DNA of 64,000 bases from Grammothele lineata (Eukaryota > Basidiomycota > Agaricomycetes > Polyporales > Polyporaceae). Positions 1 through 10,800 of the stretch are shown piece after piece. The DNA is taken from the NCBI GenBank assembly GCA_002150815.3, contig NDFF03000400.1:365219-429218 (forward strand). Reading direction: 5' to 3'. A program made the translations under genes and the position numbers. Under the pieces are notes generated by a model. It saw nothing but the letters and a program-made list of their open reading frames with translations. It did no database searches and had not been told where the DNA came from. Numbering within the stretch: position 1 is the first letter of the stretch; each line of letters starts with the position of its first letter.

Positions 1-521
1 CGATCTAAGGGACTGTTGGGCTGGATGTGCGGATAATTGCTCCTACGAGAGCTCATGTTGTTATGGCGCGACTTCGTCGATGTGGGTAATGGGGGGATGA
101 GGAAGAGACCAAACGCGATAGAGTTTCGATCGAGTCGTGTTACACGATCGCCCCTGGAACTGGGACTGGCCCCCGCCTAAAGTAGCAGCCAGGGTTGTGA
201 CCCTCGTGAGCGTGCTAAGCACGTGCATGTGACTGATCGTGTTGCACCCCCGGTCCTGCGCTCCGGGGATCCGCCTGGATCCGCCGGCCTTTGAGGTAAT
301 CCCACTCGCGGCGTTTGTCTCGCGTAGGCACACTCCGTCCCATGACCGTCCTCCTCACGGTCCGCCCGTGCACATTCTGTTTCGCCAGAGAGGTTCTCAT
401 GATGGCGGACCGGTCACGACCGCGCAGCCTTGCTCTCTAAAAGCCTCTTCCGAGCGGGGTCTGGACGAATACCCCAACCCCCACTTCCCCACACAACCGC
501 TGAACGAGTCTCCGCCTAGTC
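1..521. other. Upstream intergenic region, no gene seen
   Basis: No convincing coding exon is visible on either strand. The segment directly upstream of the dehydrogenase gene presumably contains its promoter, but I see no clear TATA box there. Confidence 0.5.
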
Positions 522-1555
522 ATGGCTCTTGCCTCTCCCGTCAAGGCTTCTTTGAATCGTATCGCATTCATCACCGGAGCAGGTCAAGGTATTGGCCGTG
601 CGATCGCGACCCGCCTCGCGCGCGACGGCTACGACGTGTCCATTGCGGACATCCCCACCGCCCAGGAGAAAGTGAACGGCGTCTTGGAGGAGATCAAGTC
701 CTATGGTCGCCAGGCCGTCAGCGTTGTCGCAGGTTCGTCGTTCTCTTGCTCATAGGCTTCCCCCAGGGCGTTGTTGACGAGCCCGTGTGTGTTGGTAGAT
801 GTCCGCGAACCGAAGCAGATCGAGGCTGCCATCGCTGACACAGTCGAGAAACTTGGGCCTCGTCTGTTTGTCAGTGTCGCCAACGCCGGTGTGACTCAAG
901 TACGGCCTCTCCTCGAGTGTACGCCCGAGTATGTGCTGCTACTTATGTTACCCGTGGGACTTGATGTTGACTGAGGTGATAGGTTTATTGAGAACGAAGT
1001 GCGGATCAACCTGCTCGGACTCATGAACACACACATCTTTGCTGCCCGCCAGATGGTAAAGCAGGGAAACGGTGGACGTATTCTCGGCGCCGGCTCTATC
1101 GCCTCGTACCGCACAGCGGAAAACCTTGGTCCTTATGGTGGTACCAAGTTTGCTGTTCGCGGCTTCACGGAAGCAGCTGCGAAGGAGTGGGCGCAGTACG
1201 GTATCAGAGTGAACGGTATGTCCTATAAGTGCGTCTCTGGTAACATTGTTGACGATGTTCTACATAGCCTACGGCCCTGGCATTGTCGATACCCCGATGT
1301 GGGACCACATCGATCGCGAGCTCGCACGCATAGTAGGTGTCCTGTATGCCTGCACCCTGTTGTACGTTCTGAAGTCTATTGCAGGAGGGCATCTCTGTTG
1401 GTGAGGCGAAGGCGCAGCGTGTCAAGAAGGATATCAAACTCGGCCGCATTCAAGAGCCTGAGGACGTCGCCAAGCTTGTATCTTTCCTTGTCTCGGAAGA
1501 GGGCGAGTACATCACCGGGCAGACCATCAAGACTTGTGGCGGCGCCTCGCTCTAA
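522..1555 (+). CDS. Short-chain dehydrogenase/reductase, acetoin/diacetyl reductase-like
   Basis: Classical SDR, expected to reduce or oxidise a small carbonyl/alcohol with NAD(P)H in the cytosol. The first exon starts at ATG 522 and carries the Rossmann motif TGAGQGIG about residue 19. After an intron (GTTCGT donor after 731, acceptor before DVREPKQ near 800) the VANAG strand motif follows. A later exon (about 985-1215) holds the catalytic Ser-Tyr-Lys set in GAGSIAS and YGGTKFA. Further short exons encode [16 protein letters not shown] and [27 protein letters not shown]. The protein ends [10 protein letters not shown] at stop 1553-1555. The [10 protein letters not shown] stretch and the [13 protein letters not shown] / GQTI ending resemble the bacterial and fungal acetoin (diacetyl) reductase group, but the substrate cannot be fixed from sequence. 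At least four introns are needed; internal boundaries are approximate. It lies just upstream of the permease on the same strand. Confidence 0.88.
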
Positions 1556-2270
1556 GCTGACGTTTACGATCGTACTTTTGGATAATCGTCTTTCGCGACT
1601 CGATCGGGTTAGACAGGGGCGGGGCCGGCGTGCTTGCGCTCGATGTATGTTGGCAATCTGGAGATAGGACCATTTCGGCCGTGGGTAGACGAGCTAGTCA
1701 AAGTAAACATGTTGAAATTCTGCGCGTATGTTGTCATGTATATTATATCGAGGAACGATTCCGCTTTGGACTTTGTCTACCAGATTATGCTGTTGACTAT
1801 GTGCGTATCAAGTTCTGGGCGACTCAAAAGTATCAACTGAACGTCCTATAATGATCCGTTGTTGAAACGATACCGACCGCACCACGGCAGGCGCACATCT
1901 TTCACATTTCAAGTCTAGTGCTAAAGCCACGACATTCAAAACACAGCAGCTACATGCCTTGGCACTTTTAGGGAGGGAGGCGTTCCGTCAGCGGGACTCC
2001 GCCCAGGTCGGAGGAGGTATCGCATCAGACGGCTCTGGTGGCAGCTATCGACGCGCGCCTTATCAGCCCCGGGACTTATCGTCCAGACGCGAGCCCCGCC
2101 CTGCTCCCTCAGCCAATCTTTCGCTTTTCCACGACATCCCCGATAGCATCCCCGTTATATATCTGCGTAGCGCCATGGTAGGGTCGCGGTCGACTTTACT
2201 CCGCTCCAAGTCGTTCCTCCCTCTCGTCCTCGCTCTGCCCGGTGGACCTGTCCGGCACACGACCTGAAGG
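1556..2270. promoter_or_regulatory. Intergenic region with TATA-like element before the permease
   Basis: No coding exon is seen. A TATATAT stretch at 2156-2162 lies about 110 nt upstream of the permease ATG at 2271 and is a reasonable core-promoter candidate. Confidence 0.4.
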
Positions 2271-4435
2271 ATGTCATCCGCGCTGGGCAAGTTGGCCGTA
2301 TACACGCGCCCCGAAGCATGGGTGCTCGAGCCCGAGCCATCCACTTTCGCGCCGAATAACCGGTGGTCAAACAAGGATATGGATCCTGTACCTCCCAAGG
2401 GAGTGAGTCTGTCTTCCCTGAGCGTGCGGATCTGAATGGCACTCACCGGAGGGCCACGTTACCGCCCGCGTAGAGGACATGGTCAACGTTCAACTATATC
2501 GCCTACTGGGTCTCTGACGCGACGAACACTGCGGTCTGGGAGCTCGCGTCGAGCATGCTGGCTATCGGACTTTCGTGGTACGTGTCTAATGTTCCCAACA
2601 CACCCTCTCCGCATGTGCTGCGTGCATACAAGACAAGCCCTCTGACTTCACTCAGGCGTCAGGCGTTGCCCGCTATTGCATTGGGGCATATCATCATCTC
2701 GGTCGTAATGGTGTTGAACGGCACCATTGGCGCACGCCTCCACGTCGGCTTCCCCGTGTTAAACCGGTCTTCGTTTGGGTTCTGGTTCAGCTATTTCAGC
2801 GTCATCTCGCGTGTGGTGTTGTCCATGTTCTGGTTTGGTATCCAAACCTACACCGGATCCGAGTGTGTATACCAGGTGCGTACGTTGCATGCTGAGCCAC
2901 CTGTATGCACTAACCAAACGTGCGCCCAGATGCTGAAGGCCATTTGGCCGTCCTTGGCGCGCGTACCGAACCAGCTATCCCCTGGGGCGAACATTACGAC
3001 TTCGGGTAGGTGCTGCCATCCTGGATGGCGACCCACCTAAGCTGACAAACAAATGACCCCGTTGTGTAGGCATGATGTGCTACTTCCTCTACTGGCTCAT
3101 CCAGTTCCCGTTCATGCTCGTGTCGCCACAAAAGATCCGCTGGCTCTTCGTCGTCAAAGTGTTCATCGTGCCGCCTGCGTGGCTTGCGATGCTCATCTGG
3201 GCGTTCGTCAAAGTACCTTCGAGCAAAGGGCTGTTCGAGCAGCACACCACGCTTTCGGGCAGCGCGTTGTCGTACGCGTGGCTGAGCGCGCTGAACAGCG
3301 CGTTGGGCATCTATTCAACGCTCGCCGTGAACATTCCGGACTTTACTGTGAGCTGCGCCCATCCTAAGAGGGACATACGCACTCATTAATTCGTTTATGC
3401 TGTAGCGTTATGCTAAGAACGAGAAAGCGTTAGTCGCGCCTTTCCCACCATTCGAGAATACACACTGAGCACTCTTCCCTTCCAGCCAATATGTTCAACT
3501 CATCATCATTCCCATCGCCTTCACACTTGTCGGTTTCGTCGGCATTGCCGTGACCTCTGCCGGCATCGTGTTGTACGACAAGGTACTTTGGGACCCGCTC
3601 ACGCTCATTAACGAGTGGGACAACCGCGCGGCGGCATTCTTCGCGTCCTTCACGTTCGTGCTCGCCACGCTCGGCACGAACATCTCCGCCAACTCGCTCT
3701 CGGCCGCGAACGACATGACCGTCCTCTTCCCGCGCTACATCAATATCCGCCGCGGGCAGGTCCTCTGCGCCATCCTCGGCGGCTGGGCGCTCTGCCCCTG
3801 GGAGATCCTCGCGAGCGCGCAGGGGTTCTTGTCGTTCATGAACGGGTACACGGTCTTCTTGGGGCCATTTGCGGCGATCATGGTCGCAGACGTGCGTGTT
3901 TTCCCGTGCCTTTCCCGTTGTGCAGCCTTGTGTAACCAATGAGATACAGTACTGGATCGTGCACAAGGGCAAGGTCGACGTACCCTCCATGTACCGCCCC
4001 CACGGTCGTTACCGGTATACCGGCGGTTTCGTAAGTTCTCGCTCGCCTCCTTGAGTTTCACCCCCATGCTGAGCTCTTCCGCAGAACTGGCGCGCGGTCG
4101 CAGCGATCCTGTGCTCAGTGCCGCCAAACCTGCCTGGGCTCATCAACTCGATCAACCCCAAGATTGCGGTGGGCGGAGCGACCAAGATCTACAGCTTCGC
4201 GTGGATGTTCGGCGTGCGTCCCGTGTCTTTCTCCCTTCGATTGTCCACTTATACTTTCGCTGGGTACGTTCACTAGTTCTTTGTGGCCATGACGGTGTAT
4301 ACCACCCTATCGCTCGCGTTCCCGGCCAAGGAGACCTTTATCGACGAGGCGATCACGAGCGAGGACGCCGACGATGTCGCTGTGAGCGAGAAGTCGTCGC
4401 AGCTAGAGAAAGGCACGGACGCCAAGATCGTATAG
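2271..4435 (+). CDS. NCS1-family nucleobase/nucleoside/allantoin permease (Fur-type)
   Basis: Plasma-membrane proton symporter of the nucleobase:cation symporter-1 family; the Fur4/Dal4/Fui1/Thi7 branch imports uracil, allantoin, uridine or thiamine. The N-terminus after ATG 2271 has the branch signature NNRWSNKDMDPVPP. Successive exons then give TWSTFNYIAYWVSDATNTAVWELASS (TM1 region), QALPAIALGHIIISVVMVLNGTIGARLHVGFPVLNRSSFG (the conserved loop), SRVVLSMFWFGIQTYTGSECVY, MMCYFLYWLIQFPFML, QLIIIPIAFTLVGFVGIAV, and GTNISANSLSAANDMTVLFPRYINIRRG, a strong NCS1 hallmark. The last exons hold YWIVHKGKVDVPSMY and an acidic tail ending GTDAKIV at 4433-4435. About 12 membrane segments are expected and roughly eight introns are required. 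The exact substrate is not determinable. It is convergent with the minus-strand gene ending at 5603. Confidence 0.93.
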
Positions 4436-5602
4436 ATCTGTCTGCCCAGCAGTCCTGACTCTTCTGTGGGATGGAGGAATTTATAGATCGTATTATATCC
4501 GTTGAATTGGAGCAAAGTTGTTTGTAGGAATACGATGTGGAAGATAAGATTACCTTTTCCCATCATCTCTCGCACGCGTGACGTCAGTCGTTCTATAGCA
4601 AGCCATTCCCAGACGGGCCATGTCCCAAGACGAGAATCCACCTACCATCGCCTTCGTCCGAGATACGCGCAACACGCAAACAAATCGACCGAGATATATC
4701 CAGATAGTATGAGTTTCTACTGCTACAGCAACGTGACCGGGAGCGTCGTCGTCCACAGGCGGACCAGCGTGTATAATAGGTGCGTGTGATGGAGGAAGCC
4801 TCACGGGCTGCGCTACTGCTACAGGGGTGGGTGTGGGATGTAAGTATGAATTGACAGCGTCGCGCTATGGCGCGAGGATGGTGTGCGTAATGAGACAGGG
4901 TCAGGTTAAGGGTAGTGGGTGTGGATATGGATGTGGGGGTAGCGATGTGCATGGCGTGAGTGAAATAATAGTAGATGAGTGGGCAGAGCAGAGAGCGGCG
5001 AGAGCGAATGTGGGTGGGGGATAACGAAGAGCAAGTGCAGGTAGTGACGGCAATGGCAAAGGGGGGTATGGGTGCGCGGGCAAAGGTGATACGTAAGAGT
5101 TGAAGGGGGAGGAATCCACATGCGCACGCTGTCGTGGAGGGGGTAGTCAAAAACATCATCGGCAGAAGATCAAGCTTGAATATGCGGATAGGAGACCATG
5201 TACGGGATCTGGGTAGAAATGGAGAAGACGAAACAACGCATTTGAGCAGAATCTGAGACGGCCTGTATGATCTTCGTGTATGCATGGCCACAGTCGATAA
5301 GTCGCAGAGTGTTGATAGGGTGTACAATAGGAGGGAAGACTCGTTTACAACGAGTGTCCCTCGACGACTGCGAGCCCGCGAACGCCTGAGCGAACAATCG
5401 CGTGTATGTGGCCTGCTCCAAAGGCGAACGGCGAGAACACGTCAGAAGGAGGGACCGGGGTCGGGCCATATCCAAATCCGATAAACCGACGGAGAAAAAG
5501 AGAACGGGCTCGGAAGGGTCTAGCCCTCTCCGAGATGGCGGGTACTGGAGCTGCACGTCCTGACGGCGGTGGGGCCAGCAGTGAGAACCCGCGCCGTGCG
5601 CG
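4436..5602. other. Intergenic, purine-rich plus strand
   Basis: Between convergent genes. From 4880 to 5130 the plus strand is strikingly G/A-rich with GGTGTGG/GGATATGG-like tracts, so the minus strand is pyrimidine-rich, as in a 3' UTR of the minus-strand gene. The long minus-strand ORF over this tract is low-complexity and I do not accept it. A perfect TGACGTCA palindrome sits at 4579-4586, with ACGCGT immediately before it. Confidence 0.5.
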
Positions 5603-6664
5603 CTATTGCCTACGCGATAGGATCGTTTTAGCTTCTGACAGCTGCCGACTGTCCGCAGAGCTCCCTCGGAGCCCATCGACGACCGCGACACTGTTCCGTT
5701 TCCGCCTTGACGCGTCTGGGCCATCTTTGTCCGCGCAAGCGTCCCCCCTCCCGCGCTCGACACTGAGGCTCCCGCCCCGCGCACGAGTCTGATTGGCATC
5801 CGCGGCATCAGCGGCGCTGGGGCCGGAGGCGGCTTGAAGAGTCATCTGGCGTTTCTTCACGAGGCCGGGCGGAACAGGCGGGTCCCGAGCGTGGAGCTTC
5901 TTGTGGGTGGGGGAGAAACTCCGGTTTTCGGCCTTGGTCTTCGGCGGGGCTGGCGGACTTGCGGCGGGGCGCAGGGGAATTGCGAGCGGGAGCTGGACAG
6001 ACAGAGGGGGCAGCACGGGGGAAAAGACCGCATGCGGAGATGTCATAAGGGGCGGGAAGGAGGGGACGGCCACGTCCAGCGGGGCCTGGGAGGCCGGGAA
6101 GGGGTACTCGAAGCGCGGGGACAGATCGAAGGGAGTGCCGACGATCGAGCCAGGCGAGTGTAGGGTGATGCTTCCAAGCTCGAGACGGGGCTTAAGGGAG
6201 GTCTGGGGAGGGGCCTGCTCTAGGAACGGCTTGGAAGGGGCCATGAACATTGCCTTGCATCGCACCAGAAGGAGTGAAAACCTACCTGAGAGATGGCGCT
6301 GCTGTCGTCCGAGGCAACAAGAACAACTTCATCCATGTCCGGATCGGGGGTGGGGCCTGAAGCGTGGTCGTAGGGGGAGAGGAGATTTGAGGAGTCGATG
6401 GGGAGGCCGGGAATGGGATCGTCGGAAACGGAGACAGAGGTTGCGGGGACGGAGGGCATCTGATCAGCTCTCACCCGAGCGAGACGAGCGACGACCAGCT
6501 CGTATGTTGGGGGCTGCAAACGGAGTTGCGGTCGCGGGGGACGTCGTTGCCCGTGTCGCGGACGGCGAGAGGAGAGCGAGCGTGGGACGGACGTAGTCTC
6601 GTTCCCATCCGTTCTGGCGCTTATACGAAGACAATCGTTCGTGCTGCCAGAACGTCTGGTCCAT
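5603..6664 (-). CDS. Hypothetical Pro/Ser-rich protein, about 308 residues
   Basis: I do not recognise this protein. My model has three exons. Exon 1 (6593-6664) is 24 codons from MDQTFWQHERLSSYKR to ERDY. Intron 6514-6592 has GTCCGT and TTTGCAG ends. Exon 2 (6286-6513) is 76 codons, PPTYELVVARLARVRADQM through the acidic DMDEVVLVASDDSSAISQ. Intron 6230-6285 starts GTAGGT. Exon 3 (5603-6229) is Pro/Ser-rich, then becomes basic, and stops at 5603. All joins keep frame at phase 0, which supports the first two exons. The AAG acceptor of intron 2 is weaker. The last 80 residues are compositionally odd and the true 3' end could lie in another frame. No transmembrane segment or known domain is visible; most of the chain looks disordered. 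Confidence 0.48.
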
Positions 6665-8007
6665 TTCGTGCTCGGCAAGGGCATTAGTGACTGATGGTCA
6701 CAGCACGTGGCGTTTGTCAGCGGCACGGGCGGATCAGAGCCTGAAGCGCCTCGCGCGAACGATATCGACTGTCTCGCTGCCCTCGAGCCTTTTGCTCAAC
6801 GACTGCGTTGTATCACTTAACAGAACCCGAATTCCGCTGCAGGAAAGCCTGGATGGGATACCGCGGTGGACAGAACGCAAGCACCAATGTGCCGAAGGCG
6901 CGGCCCCGGAAGGGGGGGTAACTCTGCACTGGACGCCCGCTCGCGCTGTCTGCGGCAGCGACGAGTACGGTGCGTTGACTGGAAAAGGTCAGATGGAAAA
7001 TGCGGAAGCCAGCGTGTACGTAATATACGCCGTACTCTGATACTTGCCGTCTGGTGAAGGGCGCAAGACTACGACTTCATCCACCAGCGTTGACTGGCAG
7101 GCGTGAGCTTTTTGGCTGCGCTATTTGGAAGACGCATTCAGTGACGAGCGACCGATTCAAGGCAACACCAACGCGCGGTGCGATACAAATTCCAAAGCGC
7201 ACAATGCCTCGTCTTAGAACGCAAGTTAACGTGCCAGCCCCGTCGCGTCCACGCCGCGCCCCTGACACCGTCTCCGAAAGTGTCCGCTAGGCTGTGGTCG
7301 CTGTTTAAACCACAGCTCTGATGCTGTAATAAGTTTCGTCTCGGACTAAGGTTGACAAAGGGACGATAGTTCCGTCTGAACGGGCCGCTGCACGTAGCGG
7401 CTCACCGTCGTGTGCATAGCAGCACCTTGGGGGCTGAACGTCGCTCGTAGTGGTCCTGCCTGCCCGCGCGCCCGTCGCGCCTTTGCGTACTTGCTTCACT
7501 GTCCGGTACGCCGCACTCTCAGCTCGACCTGAGCTTCCTGAAAACGCTCCATCTTTCACTACCACTCGCGGTTCGGTGCGCAGCGCGCAACCCAACGGTG
7601 AGGCTCGTGAGCGCAATCCAGAACTTATGCGCAATTGCCTACGCGCGCGACATCGCCTGCTGCTGTCTTAGTTCTAGATGCACCTTCGCGCACCTGCACT
7701 CTCGTCGCCCATTTACTGGGCCTGCGACTCTGATGAGCGCTGCGTTCCCTTCACTTCCTTTCCTGCTATAGGCAGCCTAACCGCGCCCGCTGCTGTTCGG
7801 TAGTGGGGGAGGGTAACGGACCTCTCTGTGCTGTCGCTGGCGGTCCCGCGCCCACGGCACATCTTCATATTCTTTTGGTTTGCTCGTATACATGTTTTCT
7901 CTAACATCCGGCCCGGGGATATAGCAACAGGATTCCACCACGCGCTCCGGTCCTGTCCCTTCGCTTAAAGCTCAAGCAATCCTACTAGCATATGTTTCCT
8001 TTACTCC

Positions 8008-8100
8008 CAACTGCCCGCGCGAGGCTTCGCGACAAGCCAACAACTTCGCGCGAAGCATGGGTGTATGCCACCTGAGCCTGAGCCTCGCGCGGGCAAGTTG
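8008..8100. repeat. Imperfect inverted repeat with inner palindrome
   Basis: The left arm at 8008-8026 (CAACTGCCCGCGCGAGGCT) is matched by the reverse complement of the right arm at 8081-8100, with one inserted base. The roughly 54-nt loop contains the perfect 12-nt palindrome CTTCGCGCGAAG at 8044-8055. It could be the core of a small hairpin element or a cruciform; no target-site duplication was recognised. Confidence 0.6.
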
Positions 8101-8120
8101 GGCGAGAAGCGCTGCGTTAC

Positions 8121-8165
8121 TCGGGGTCACCGCCGATGATCCCGGGTGACCCGATGTGACCCCGA
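8121..8165. repeat. Perfect 10-nt inverted repeat
   Basis: TCGGGGTCAC at 8121-8130 is perfectly complementary to GTGACCCCGA at 8156-8165, with a 25-nt spacer that itself contains further GGGTGACCC-like repeats. It lies immediately beyond the larger inverted repeat. Confidence 0.6.
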
Positions 8166-10800
8166 AGTCACTAATCCCCTAGCCGAGCACGAAACGGACC
8201 AGACGTTCTACAGTGCTCCTGCACCGGCGCTCACGAAAAAACTAGCGCTGAACGCACCTCCATCAATCGCTTCGTTCCAAAAGTTCATCCGTCCCTCATA
8301 TTCATACTCCGCTCGTCCCTTCTTCCCCTGCACGCCAGTGCACGCTCGGAGCGCAGCGACGAGCTCGTGAGCGCAGGTGTAGGAGCACGTAGAACGTCTG
8401 GAGCCGAGACTAGGACGGACGGAGGGGGCGGACATCTTTAAGAGGACAAGTGAGCATGACCTCACTCGCGACTCCCGCTCGCCATGCCCGATCAGGCGCC
8501 TTGAGGCGCGCGCGCACAGGCGGGCATCACGCGTCCTCATTTGCTTCCGTAATTTTCTCCCGTCCTCTTGCACGTGCAGTGCGACCGCCAGGTACGCGCC
8601 ATCAACGGCAAACGCAACAGATACTCAACGCCCGGATGCTCCACTCAAAACCGCCTCTCCTCGGCTACGCGGCCATGCTCCTCGCTGGCAGACACTATTT
8701 TCCTCGCTCTGCTGGTGTGTCTATGGGGCACGGCGAAAGAGAGGGGCAGCTCGGAGACGCGGCATCCGTCCCGTGAGATCCAAAGCGGTAGCCACGACGT
8801 CATTATCCGTCCTCCCATCACCGTTCCCGGCTCTTTCCGTTCCCACCGCCAGTCCGCTTGCAGTCTAGACCCTACACGTGCCTTACCACTCGGTGGCCAA
8901 GGTGTATCCCAGATCCGACGTCACTCGACATACCACGTAACCAGGCAGCGACATGACAAACGCGCCTATCGGAAACCTCTCAACGTTTGTCTCTAGGTCG
9001 CAATCGTACGTCCAGCACGTCACAGCGTCGTGGGGTAAGCGTGCAAATCTCCGAGCCATCCTCTAGCAATAAGATCCCAGAATGAACCGAAATGTCTTGC
9101 TGCCGCCGATCGCCCTGCTGTCGGATTGAACGCTCGATCTGCGCTAGTCATACCAGCCATGGTCCATGGTATCGCAGACCATCGCAGGCCGGCGCGCCTT
9201 AAAGCCTCAGACTCAGGGGGCGCTCTCCTGTGCAACGCGCAAGGTGTGTACTCCCCGATCCTTCCGTAATTTATCTACTGTGGCTCTGGCGACTTTCTCG
9301 TAACAGCAGCTCGGATGTAGTACACAACAGCGTGCCGGAGATTCCGCGGACATGTTGCACAACCGTCCTTCGAGAAGACACCGCGGGGCGCGACGGACGC
9401 TCTGGGGGCGGCCGTTCCTGCCGCTAATCGTGGTTCAGACGCTTGGCTAATATTGGCGTATGTCTGTCTTAATATGCTCCAACCCACTAAGCCTCTTGCA
9501 ATCCTTCTATCGGCAGATCATGCCCGCCGCGTCGGTGAAGTCGCGGGCGTGCTATGAGCAACTGCGCGATTCCCTCCTCCGGCATTGCACTACCCGCACT
9601 TGCTCTTCAATGGTCTACTGTGGCGGCACTCTACGGCGGCGGCGTTCTTCCCTCCTATCAAAGTTCCTCGGCAAGCCCATATTCGGAGCTATACCCGGGC
9701 GTGGAACACGGTTAACCTTTCATAACAACACCCCACTTGACCGCAAGACACCGAACGCCGCCCTGCCGCAATCTACGATAAAGTCGGGGTCGCGGGAGCT
9801 GGCGCAGCGGATGCTTATCCCTCGCATGTCGCGGCCTATTCCTGGCCGTGTCTTCTGCCCTCGCTCCGTCGCCGTCGGGGCCGCCGACAGGGTCCTCCTC
9901 GAACTCTGCGAGAAGATCTGGCCGTTCGGCGAAGAACGACTTTAATCTCGGTACCGCAGCCCGGATCCTGCCCTTGATCATGCGCCGTTTATACCCAGCG
10001 TATATGCGGACTGCCGCTCGGGTCCTTGCGCCCCGTGGGCGCAAGTAAACCCGGCCCTCTCGATCTCGTCCCCGAGCGGATCCGTTCGTGATCGAGATCT
10101 GAGGGCGATGTATCTCAGCCACGGAGAAGACGTCATGACATTTCGGTGGCTCAACTTCTTCACTGCGACTCCGAAGAGACCGGGCGCCACAGCTGCCGTT
10201 TGCGAGAATCCCGGGATCCCTTTCGACGCCAGGGTAGAGGTTCGTGAACGCTGACAATGTTATTCTCCCGTCAGTCAAGGGCTCTGGCTCTGAACTACTC
10301 CGGGACTAGTCTCTTAGGAGAGACTACTGAGAGTTTAGTATGTATGCTCCGTGATGGTACATCGTCTCGACGAAGGACGGCGTAAGTCGATAACGAGCAC
10401 CTAACAGTCATGAAAGAAAACGGGGTTAAGAAGGAAGAATGAGGTTTTGAATGGCTCAGAATCATCACACAAAGGGAAAGGGCGCGAACAGATATATCAT
10501 ACATTTTTTCGACGATCGGGATACTACACAGCGAACTCGTACATGATCGCACAGCAGACGCGATAGCAGAGGCGGGTCGTAGCAAACGCAGTAACTGACA
10601 GGCGGCGAACCGCCATCCAAAACGGGGCAAAGGTCCTACTAATAGCACTCGCCGCTTCTCGACTTCTCAGCTTCTCAAACACGTGTATCCGGCTCCAGTC
10701 TCGCCGGCCGGCACTCGTCCGACTTCCCCTCTCTCTCTATCTTTCTCTCCTTCTCTCCTTCCTCGCCCGAGGCTCGAACGGGGAGGCACGCGGGGCCTCC

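Larger units (their letters stand above)
6665..10800. other. Gene-poor stretch of about 4.1 kb
   Basis: Open frames occur on both strands, but none shows a recognisable domain, a coherent exon chain or protein-like composition. Inverted-repeat structures occur at 8008-8165 and are listed separately. It could be intergenic DNA or a heavily decayed element; nothing in the six-frame reading resembles transposase, reverse transcriptase or integrase. Confidence 0.5.

Noticed and set aside
4579..4586. Perfect CRE palindrome TGACGTCA (also at 31089-31096)
   Set aside because: The first lies 3' of the permease gene and the second about 540 bp from the nearest start; not placed convincingly for promoter function.
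4593..5327. 244-codon minus-strand open frame
   Set aside because: Covers a biased pyrimidine tract with low-complexity Thr/Pro/Ser/His runs and no domain; more likely the 3' untranslated region of the minus-strand gene.
9712..10278. 188-codon minus-strand open frame
   Set aside because: No recognisable domain, no joinable exons, and a plus-strand frame overlaps it.
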